From assembly GCF_000720135.1 (NCBI RefSeq), contig NZ_JOIU01000006.1:196526-260525 (forward strand): 64,000 nt of DNA, given 5' to 3'. The position numbers were made by a program, and so were the translations under genes. Under the pieces are notes generated by a model. The model ran no database searches. It was not told the DNA's origin and saw only the letters and a list, made by a program, of their open reading frames with translations. Positions 19,589 through 26,307 of the stretch are shown here, piece by piece. This DNA is from Streptomyces sp. NRRL S-1022 (GTDB taxonomy: Bacteria; Actinomycetota; Actinomycetes; Streptomycetales; Streptomycetaceae). Each line of letters begins with the position of its first letter. Position 1 is the stretch's first letter.

Positions 19589-20646
19589 CCGGCGGGGAGG
19601 AGAACCCCTTCCCCTCCCTGGAGATGACCGAACGCGCCACGGGCCTGCGGGCGCGTGAACGGCTCAGCACCAACGAGAACGAGTTCGGACCGGCCCCCGA
19701 GGTGGTCCGCGCCATCGGCGCCACCGCCCGGGAGTGCCACCGCTACCCCGACTGCGACCACCACGAGCTGCGCCGGCGACTCGGGCACACCCTCGGCGTC
19801 CCCGAGGACCACGTGCACATCGGCTCCGGCATCGACGGACTGCTCGGCGTCATCGGCCGCGCCTTCCTCGGGCCGGGGCGCACCGCCGTGACCAGCGACG
19901 CCACCTATCCGACCTTCGCCTACTTCGCACGCGCCGGCGGGGCCACGGTCCACCTCGTGCCGTACCGGGACGCGCGCGTGGACACCGAGGCCCTGGTACG
20001 GCGGGCCACCGACACCGGCGCGGACGTCGTCTATCTCGCCGACCCCGACAACCCGACCGGCGGTTCGCTGGGCGCACCGGCCCTGCTGCGGCTGGCGGAC
20101 CGGCTGCCGGCCCGGACCCTGCTGGTCGTCGACGGCGCCTACACCGAATACCAGCCGCCCGCCGACCGGCCCGCGGCCGGCGAGCTGACCGGCCGGCGCA
20201 TGCTCTGGCTGCGCACCTTCTCCAAGGCCCACGCCCTGGCCGGCCTGCGGATCGGCTACGCGGTGGGCGACCGCGCCCTCCTGGCCGCACTGCGCCGGGG
20301 TGGCGAGCACTACGTCGTCGGCCGGGTGGCCGAGGCGGCCGCCCTCGCCGCGCTCGACGCCGTCGGGCATCTCACCGACACCGTCCGGCGCACCGCCGAG
20401 GGCCGGGCCCACTACGGCAGGCGGCTCACCGAGCTCGGCTACACGGTGCTGGAGGGCACGACGAACTTCGTGACCTTCCGCTGCGCCGACACCGAGACCG
20501 CCGCCGCCGTAGCCAAGCGACTCGCGCAGGCCGGGGTGTTCGTACGGCATCTGGCCGCACCCGGACTGACCGACTGCCTGCGGATGAGCATCGGTCCCAC
20601 GGCCCAGCGCGAGGCGGTCCTCGCCGAGCTGACCCGGGCGGCGTGA
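19585..20646 (+). CDS. HisC-like PLP-dependent aminotransferase
   Basis: A 353-residue fold-type-I aminotransferase of the histidinol-phosphate aminotransferase subfamily. It starts with the family block RLSTNENEFGPAP, has IGSGIDGLLGV, ADPDNPTGG and VVDGAYTEY for PLP binding, and the Schiff-base lysine in TFSKAHALAGLRIGYA (Lys214). No histidine biosynthesis genes are nearby, so it most likely converts an amino acid to or from a 2-oxoacid for this pathway. It would pair logically with the 2-hydroxyacid dehydrogenase. The start is GTG 19585 with a near-perfect AGGAGGGGA upstream. Confidence 0.9.
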   Translation: MTGGEENPFPSLEMTERATGLRARERLSTNENEFGPAPEVVRAIGATARECHRYPDCDHHELRRRLGHTLGVPEDHVHIGSGIDGLLGVIGRAFLGPGRTAVTSDATYPTFAYFARAGGATVHLVPYRDARVDTEALVRRATDTGADVVYLADPDNPTGGSLGAPALLRLADRLPARTLLVVDGAYTEYQPPADRPAAGELTGRRMLWLRTFSKAHALAGLRIGYAVGDRALLAALRRGGEHYVVGRVAEAAALAALDAVGHLTDTVRRTAEGRAHYGRRLTELGYTVLEGTTNFVTFRCADTETAAAVAKRLAQAGVFVRHLAAPGLTDCLRMSIGPTAQREAVLAELTRAA

Positions 20647-20719
20647 GGCGGCCCCCGCCGCAGCACACGCCCCCGCCCTCCCGCCCCGAGCCCCTCCTGC
20701 TTCGAGACAAGGAGTCCAC

Positions 20720-21889
20720 ATGGCCGCACCCCTGAGCTTCCGGTCCGGATCGCAGATCGCCGAGTCGGTGTGCGCCGGGCACCCCGACAAGGTCGCGGAC
20801 CGGATCTCGGACGCCGTGCTCGACGCCTTCCTGACGATCGACCCCCACGCCCGGGTCAACTGCGAGACCCTGGTCACCAGGGACAACGTGATCGCCACCG
20901 GTCAGATCACCGCGAACGCCGAGGTGGACATCGACGCGACGGTCCGCTCCGTGCTGCGCGAGATCGGCTACCACGACGTGGAGCGGCACGGCCTGAGCGC
21001 CGACACCTCGACCGTGCGGGTGCTGCTCGACCGCCAGTCCCGCGAGATCGCCGACGGGGTGGACCGCGGCGGTGCCGGCGACTCCGGCATCGTCTACGGG
21101 TACGCCTGCGACGAGACACCGGAACGGCTCCCGCTCAGCTGCGTCCTCGCCCACGACATCGCCCGCCGGGTCGGCGCCACCGGTGAGCAGGGCGTACCGG
21201 CGCTCGGACCGGACGGCAAGGTCCAGGTGGAGCTGTCCCGCCGGGACGGTGCCGAGCGGGCGATCGTCGTCGTCTCCGCGCAGCACCCGGCCGACCTCTC
21301 CCTGGACGAGCTGGCCGACCTGGTGGCGGGCAAGATCGTGACACCGGCGCTGGAGGACCGCGGCGTCGTGCCCGCCGACATCCACGTCAACCCGGCGGGC
21401 ACCTTCGTCGTGGGCGGCACCTCGGCCGACGCCGGGCTCACCGGACGCAAGCTCATGGTCGACGCCTACGGGGGCCTGGTCCGGCACGGCGGCGGCTGCT
21501 GCTCCGGCAAGGACGCCACCAAGGTCGACCGGTCCGGCGCGTACGCCGCCCGCTACCTCGCCGCCAACGTCGTGGCCGCCGGACTGGCCGGCCGCTGCCG
21601 GATCGGCCTGGCCTACGCCATCGGCCGCCCGCTGCCGGTCTGGCTCGACGTCGAGTGCTTCGGCACGGCCACGGTCGCCCACGAGCACATCGCCGCCGTG
21701 CTGACGGCCCTGGTGGACCTGCGGGTGGAAGCGGTGATCGAGCGCCTGTCGCTGCGCACCGCCGCCTACCAGCCGACCGCCGCCTACGGCCACTTCGGCC
21801 GCCCCGAGTTCTCCTGGGAGCGGCTCGACCTGGCGGACGCGCTCCGCTCCCGGCTCGGCGACGGGAAGACCGGCGCACCCACCGCCTGA
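20720..21889 (+). CDS. metK-like: Diverged S-adenosylmethionine synthetase (MetK paralogue)
   Basis: A 389-residue methionine adenosyltransferase. GHPDKVADRISDAVLDAF, GAGDSGIVYGYA, GLTGRKLMVDAYGG and HGGGCCSGKDATKVDRSGAY follow the family in order, and the C-terminal AAYGHFGR is present. Several normally fixed positions differ from E. coli MetK: GAGDQG is GAGDSG, HGGGAFSGKD is HGGGCCSGKD, and the glycine-rich GGEITT reads TGQITA. It therefore looks like a cluster-specific copy rather than the housekeeping gene. It would supply SAM to the radical-SAM enzyme, the FkbM methyltransferase, or as a direct C4 substrate for the PLP enzyme that follows. ATG 20720 follows ACAAGGAGT. Confidence 0.95.
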   Translation: MAAPLSFRSGSQIAESVCAGHPDKVADRISDAVLDAFLTIDPHARVNCETLVTRDNVIATGQITANAEVDIDATVRSVLREIGYHDVERHGLSADTSTVRVLLDRQSREIADGVDRGGAGDSGIVYGYACDETPERLPLSCVLAHDIARRVGATGEQGVPALGPDGKVQVELSRRDGAERAIVVVSAQHPADLSLDELADLVAGKIVTPALEDRGVVPADIHVNPAGTFVVGGTSADAGLTGRKLMVDAYGGLVRHGGGCCSGKDATKVDRSGAYAARYLAANVVAAGLAGRCRIGLAYAIGRPLPVWLDVECFGTATVAHEHIAAVLTALVDLRVEAVIERLSLRTAAYQPTAAYGHFGRPEFSWERLDLADALRSRLGDGKTGAPTA

Positions 21890-21903
21890 GACCACCGCCC
21901 CGA

Positions 21904-21938
21904 CCCCGGACTCCCGACCCCGGACTCCCGACTCCCGA
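21904..21938 (+). repeat. Short tandem repeat in metK/PLP-enzyme gap
   Basis: The 14-base unit CCCCGGACTCCCGA occurs twice in tandem, followed by a half unit CTCCCGA. It occupies the 92-base gap before the capreomycidine-synthase-like gene. It probably arose by slippage. Confidence 0.6.
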
Positions 21939-21981
21939 CGCCTCGTGCCCGACGCCTGACGAGAAGAGAGCGCCCGAAGAC

Positions 21982-23163
21982 ATGGCCCCCTTGCGGACCC
22001 GGCAGGAAGACCCCCCGATCCTCGAAGAGTGGTACCGCAGGCACCTGCCCGCCTGCCGCTTCGACATCAGCTCCAGCGGTGTCCACCCCTACTCCTTCGC
22101 GGAGGTCCGCGAGGTGTGCGCGCTGCGCGTCGAGGACCTGGACGGCATCGTCATGGACGACAGCGTCTCGGAGGGCGGCGCCGGCATCCGCCAGGCGATC
22201 GCCGACCGGTACTGCGCCGGCGACGCCGACCGGGTCCTGGTCACCCACGGGTCCAGCGAGGCGATCGCCCTGACCCTCGACGCCCTGCTGCGGCCCGGTG
22301 ACCGTGTGGTGGTGCAGGAGAGCATCTACCACTCACTGGGTTACTTCCCGCGGGAGACGGGATGCCGGACGGTGCCCCTGCCGGCCGACAGCGTCCGGGA
22401 CGGGGAGATCGACCCGGACACACTGGCCCGGCTGGTCACCCCGGACACGACGGCCGTCATCGTCAACTTCCCGCACAACCCGAGCGGCCGGACCCTGAGC
22501 CCCCGGGGACTGGACGCCCTGCTGGCCCGGGTGGAGGCCGTCGGCGCCGTCCTGGTCTGGGACGGCGCGACGGCGGAGATCGCCCACCGCTGGGAGCCGC
22601 TGCCCGACCCGGCGACCCGCTACGAACGGACCGTCACCTACGGCACCTTCTCCAAGACCTTCGGCCTGCCCGGCCTGCGCGTCGGCTGGGCCGTCACCTC
22701 GCCCGAACTGCTGCGGGCCACCTTCCCGCTGCGCGACCGCACCACCTTGTTCCTGTCCCCGTTGGTCGAACTCATCGCCGAGCACGCCATGCGGCACGCC
22801 GACCGGCTCATCGGCCGGCGCGCCGCGGAGGCCCGCCGCAACCTCGCCCACCTCACCGACTGGGCGGCCCGGCACGGAGAACTCGTCGACTGGACCCCGC
22901 CGGAAGGCGGGGTGTGCTGCCTGCTGGGTATCCGTGAACTGGCCCACGCGCAGGACCGCACCGCGGTCGAGGAGTTCTGCCGGGACCTGCTCGCCGCACA
23001 CAAGACGCTGCTGGTGCCCGGCTCCGCCTTCGACGCCCCCCGGTCGGTACGGCTGGGCTTCGGCGGGCCCGAGGCCGACTTCCGCGCCGGCCTCGAACAC
23101 CTCTCGCAGTTCCTGGCGCAGCGCGCGCCGGGCTCCGGCCGCGCCGGCGCTCAGGGCGGGTAG
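21982..23163 (+). CDS. Capreomycidine-synthase-like PLP enzyme (class I/II aminotransferase fold)
   Basis: A 393-residue fold-type-I PLP enzyme. Its N-terminal block FDISSSGVHPYSFAEVREV, the segment DDSVSEGGAGIRQAIADRY, THGSSEAI and VNFPHNPSG recall VioD, the viomycin enzyme that cyclises 3-hydroxyarginine to capreomycidine. The Schiff-base lysine is Lys225 in GTFSKTFGLPGLRVGW. VioD relatives carry out beta- or gamma-elimination followed by ring closure rather than simple transamination. Coming directly after a SAM synthetase, an enzyme that consumes SAM (as ACC synthase or SbzP does) is worth testing. The 3' end overlaps the PL11 remnant on the other strand. The VioD resemblance is from memory of the family, not a search. 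Confidence 0.82.
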   Translation: MAPLRTRQEDPPILEEWYRRHLPACRFDISSSGVHPYSFAEVREVCALRVEDLDGIVMDDSVSEGGAGIRQAIADRYCAGDADRVLVTHGSSEAIALTLDALLRPGDRVVVQESIYHSLGYFPRETGCRTVPLPADSVRDGEIDPDTLARLVTPDTTAVIVNFPHNPSGRTLSPRGLDALLARVEAVGAVLVWDGATAEIAHRWEPLPDPATRYERTVTYGTFSKTFGLPGLRVGWAVTSPELLRATFPLRDRTTLFLSPLVELIAEHAMRHADRLIGRRAAEARRNLAHLTDWAARHGELVDWTPPEGGVCCLLGIRELAHAQDRTAVEEFCRDLLAAHKTLLVPGSAFDAPRSVRLGFGGPEADFRAGLEHLSQFLAQRAPGSGRAGAQGG

Positions 23164-23497
23164 ACGCTGGGGCGGGGCGGGGTGGGCATGCCGTCGCCGA
23201 TGAGGAAGCCGGGGTGCGGCGGCTGGTTGTAGCCGGTGTTCTGCCAGGCCAGCGCGGTGCGGTATTGCATGTCCTGGAGCAGCGTGGTGATCCTGGTGCC
23301 GGTCTGGTACGGCGTGCTGTAGATGCGCAGGGCGCGGTTGTCGGTCGTCGGCCACACGACCTCCTCCCGCCAGTCACCGAGGATGTCCCCGGAGAGCGAG
23401 GGCGTCGCCTTGGCGGAGGAGGGCTTGCGGCCGATGTTCCGGCCCACGGTGTCGTACAGCCCGCTCACACCGGCCGACCAGGACTGCCGACGGCTCG
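23151..23497 (-). pseudogene. Remnant of a PL11 rhamnogalacturonan lyase (C-terminal part only)
   Basis: About 110 codons ending at TGA 23151 encode the C-terminal end of a family 11 rhamnogalacturonan lyase: SLSGDILGDWREEVVWPT, ALRIYSTPYQT, YRTALAWQNTGYNQPPHPGF and IGDGM. The open frame continues upstream to 24074, but beyond about 23497 it is unrelated sequence antisense to the AA10 gene. Signal peptide and propeller body are missing. It overlaps the end of the PLP-enzyme gene by 13 bases. It marks a deletion junction between the biosynthetic cluster and the polysaccharide-degradation genes. Confidence 0.85.
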
Positions 23498-23553
23498 TCA
23501 AGGATCCTGTCGGAATCGGTGTTCGGGAATGGGGGGGGTACGGGGACCGCGTT

Positions 23554-23592
23554 CCGCACCGCCTCCCCGGAAGGGCCGGGGAGGCGGTGCGG
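23554..23592 (-). terminator. 17-bp hairpin terminator after the cellulase operon
   Basis: CCGCACCGCCTCCCCGG (23554-23570) and its exact complement (23576-23592) form a perfect 17-bp stem with a five-base loop. It starts 11 bases beyond the AA10 stop codon. This is a strong intrinsic terminator by actinobacterial standards (no U-tract) and would separate the operon from the PL11 remnant. Confidence 0.85.
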
Positions 23593-23602
23593 CCGGTATG
23601 GG

Positions 23603-24697
23603 TCAGCGGGTGGTCTGCGCCGTGGCGCAGCCGATCGGACCGGCGGGGACGTTGTTGCCGGCCGAGGTGGCGGTGAAGCCGAAGGTGACGCTGCCGTCGG
23701 CGGGCACGACCCGGTTGTGGTCCGCGTTGCGGACCGTGACCGTGCCGTCGGCGGCGGTCGACCGCGTGCCGTTCCACAGACTGCTGATCCTGGTGCCCGC
23801 CCCGGGCAGCCAGGACACGGCCCAGCCGTCGAGCGGCGCCGTGCCGTGGTTCATGACCTCGACGGAGGCCTGGAAGCCGCCGTTCCAGGAGTTCACCACG
23901 GAATAGGCGGCCATGCAGGAACCGGTGTGCGGATCCGTCGGCGTCGGCGTCGGCGTCGGCGTGGGCGTCGGCGTGCTGCCGGAGCCGCGGATGCCCGTGA
24001 CCTCGCCGTGGCCGCCGTCGAAGACGATGTCGGAGCAGGAGAAGAAGTTCTCCTGGCTGTCCGAGCGGACCCACTGGATGAAGATCAGGGCGTTGCCGGT
24101 CCGTCCGGAGGGCAGCTTCAGGTCCCAGTGGTAGTGGCCGCCGTCGGTGCCCGGCGACCCCTGCTGCGGCGGATCGGTGACCGTCTGGATCAGGTCCAGG
24201 TCGGCCCAGCGCAGGGCGGAGGACGGTGACCAGCCCTGCTTGGTGACGTAGACCCGGAAGTCACCAGGATGCGCCGCCCAGTTGCTGTACTGGGCCTGGA
24301 TGGTCGCCCCGCTGGTCAGATGGGTCCGCGGCCAGTCCGCGCGGGCCGCGTTGTAGGCGCGGAAGTCGTACGGTGACCGGTCGCCCGCACTGCACAGGGT
24401 GCCGTCCGGGACGTAACCGGAGCCCCGGCCGCCGGCGTGGGAGTCGAGCACGGCGAACCAGTTGTACAGCGCCGTCGCACCGCTCTCGGCCAGCGCGTCC
24501 CGGCACGCCGGGTTGGTCGGGTCCAGCCCGCCGGTCGTCGTGTGCGCGTCCAGGTAGCACAGGTAGGTTCGCGATCCGGGCAGCATCGCCACCCCGTGCG
24601 CCTGCGCGCTGCTCTGCCCCAGCAGGGTCAGGGCGAGCGCCGCGAGCAGGGTCGACAGGGCTGCTGCCGCCGACATCAGTCTGTTGCGTCGAGCCAC
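23603..24697 (-). CDS. Secreted lytic polysaccharide monooxygenase, AA10 with C-terminal CBM2
   Basis: A 364-residue secreted copper enzyme that oxidatively cleaves cellulose or chitin. The signal peptide ends at SSAQA, leaving His34 (HGVAML) as the N-terminal copper-binding histidine. The AA10 domain runs to about residue 245 and includes GGHYHWDLKLP and IFIQWVRSDSQENFFSCSDI. A Pro-Thr linker (repeated PT) leads to a CBM2 with the usual paired Cys (SCMAAYSVVNSWNGGF to IGCATA). Linkage to cellulases and a CBM2 favour cellulose as substrate. It is the last gene before the terminator at 23554-23592. Confidence 0.95.
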   Translation of the reverse strand: MARRNRLMSAAAALSTLLAALALTLLGQSSAQAHGVAMLPGSRTYLCYLDAHTTTGGLDPTNPACRDALAESGATALYNWFAVLDSHAGGRGSGYVPDGTLCSAGDRSPYDFRAYNAARADWPRTHLTSGATIQAQYSNWAAHPGDFRVYVTKQGWSPSSALRWADLDLIQTVTDPPQQGSPGTDGGHYHWDLKLPSGRTGNALIFIQWVRSDSQENFFSCSDIVFDGGHGEVTGIRGSGSTPTPTPTPTPTPTDPHTGSCMAAYSVVNSWNGGFQASVEVMNHGTAPLDGWAVSWLPGAGTRISSLWNGTRSTAADGTVTVRNADHNRVVPADGSVTFGFTATSAGNNVPAGPIGCATAQTTR

Positions 24698-24794
24698 GTT
24701 CTGCTCCTCTCGGTTCGCATCAGGCGGTGGTGCACCCCCGGCGGGCGCCGCACCGAGGCGGGCGGGGTCCGCCGGGGAGTCGGTGTACGTCGTG

Positions 24795-26261
24795 TCAGTG
24801 ACCGGTGCCGCCGCCCGGGGTCACGGCCGGGTCGGCGTTGCGCACGAGCATCGCGAACTGCTCCGGGAACCACTGCCCGGCCAGCGGGGCGCCGGGCAGC
24901 GCGCCGGTCTTGTCGCCGCCCGCGCCCGGCGGGGCGTACCCGGGGTCGCACATGGGGTCCGCGGCCTTGCCCTCGTCGTTGGGGAGGTCGCTGCTCGCAC
25001 CGTCCGACTCACCCGGCGGCTTCACCCACAGCAACGCGTCGAGGTGGGAGTCGGGGTAGCCGGAGGGCGCGGCCTGCGGCGGCCGCCCGAGCCCGGCACC
25101 GCCGACGTTGCACCACAGGCCCCGGTAGGTCCGGCGGTCGACGCGGGATTCGGCGACGTAGGTGTCGAGGGTGGTGCTGGTGCTCTCCGCCGTGGGACGC
25201 CCGGGGCCGCCCCACCCGTTGCGGGAGGTGTCGACGACCATGCCGGTCGACGCGGGCCAGCCGGCGGCGACGAGCGCGCGGTGGACGTTGCGGGTGAAGT
25301 CCGATTCGTCGAGGTTGGGGTTCCACCCGTAGAACTTCGAGGACTTGACCGGGTTGCCGCCCACGGGCTTGTCCGGGTCGGTCAGGAAGGGTTCTTCCAG
25401 AGGCATGTAGTTGGAGACGTTGGTGACCAGCCCGTCGACGCTGGACAGTCCGGCGGCGGTGCCCCGGGCGACGTCCGTGTACAGCTGCACGCTCTGCGCC
25501 AGGTTGCTGTCCCAGCCGAGCCACCCGGAGTTCGCGAAGTCCAGGTACGTGTAGACGTTGGGCAGCGCGTGCAGCTTGTCCAGGGCGTACCGGATGCCCT
25601 TGACGTAGATCCCGCTGCTCCCGGCCTCGGCGCACTCCGGGTCGGAGGTGTTCGTCGCCAGGTTGGGCAGGCTGTCCGGCTCGATCACCGCCGTGATGCG
25701 GATGTCGCGGTACTTCCGCTTCTTGAACACCTTCGCGATGGCGTCGATGTACTCGCTCTCGTAGCGGTCGAGACCGGCCTGCGTGAGCGGGAGTTCGCCG
25801 CCGGAGGCCTGGGCCGCGCAGTCCCGGCCGGGCAGGTCGTACACCACGAAGGTCGCGGTGATCGGCTGTCCGCGCCGCTTCTGGGCGAGCGCCAGGTCGA
25901 GGTGGTCGGCGAGGCTCCGGCGGCCGGCCTCTCCGCCCCCGCCGCCGATGGCGGCGATCCGGTCCAGCCACACGGCGGTGGGATAGCGGCCCACCTTCCG
26001 CATCTTCGCCCTGAGCCCGGGGTCGGGGGTCCGGGCGGCCGAGGTGCGGACGTGGTCGGTGTAGTCGGGGTTGACGTAGAACGAGGCCCCGGCGAACGGG
26101 TTGTCGACGTGGTTCTCGGCGGCGGCGGCCGGGTGTGCGGTGAACTGCCCGGCCAGGCCCAGTGCCAGGGCGGCGAGCGCCGCGCCCAGCGAGGCTGCCC
26201 GGCGCCGTCGCCGGCCGTACCCCGGCCGGGGTACGGGCGCTCGGCGGATGGGGTGTGGCAT
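24795..26261 (-). CDS. Secreted glycoside hydrolase family 6 cellulase (probable cellobiohydrolase)
   Basis: A 488-residue GH6 enzyme that releases cellobiose from cellulose chain ends. It has an Arg-rich signal peptide ending near HPAAAAENHV, the family signature TAVIEPDSLPN with the catalytic Asp196, DLPGRDCAAQASGGE near the loop-forming cysteine, and VVDTSRNGWGG. Extra loop segments typical of exo-acting members appear around 350-450. Unlike its three neighbours it has no cellulose-binding module: the catalytic domain starts right after the signal peptide and runs to the end. It lies 46 bases downstream of the GH3 gene. Confidence 0.93.
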   Translation of the reverse strand: MPHPIRRAPVPRPGYGRRRRRAASLGAALAALALGLAGQFTAHPAAAAENHVDNPFAGASFYVNPDYTDHVRTSAARTPDPGLRAKMRKVGRYPTAVWLDRIAAIGGGGGEAGRRSLADHLDLALAQKRRGQPITATFVVYDLPGRDCAAQASGGELPLTQAGLDRYESEYIDAIAKVFKKRKYRDIRITAVIEPDSLPNLATNTSDPECAEAGSSGIYVKGIRYALDKLHALPNVYTYLDFANSGWLGWDSNLAQSVQLYTDVARGTAAGLSSVDGLVTNVSNYMPLEEPFLTDPDKPVGGNPVKSSKFYGWNPNLDESDFTRNVHRALVAAGWPASTGMVVDTSRNGWGGPGRPTAESTSTTLDTYVAESRVDRRTYRGLWCNVGGAGLGRPPQAAPSGYPDSHLDALLWVKPPGESDGASSDLPNDEGKAADPMCDPGYAPPGAGGDKTGALPGAPLAGQWFPEQFAMLVRNADPAVTPGGGTGH

Positions 26262-26307
26262 GTGCCCTCCTCGTGCGTACGGGGGTCGGCGGTCGGGGCC
26301 GGCGCGC

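Noticed and set aside
20720..21889. Housekeeping metK
   Set aside because: Located inside a biosynthetic operon and altered at several near-invariant positions. A second, canonical copy elsewhere is expected.
23938..23975. GTCGGC repeat as a regulatory microsatellite
   Set aside because: It encodes the Pro-Thr linker between the AA10 domain and its CBM2, a normal feature of these proteins.
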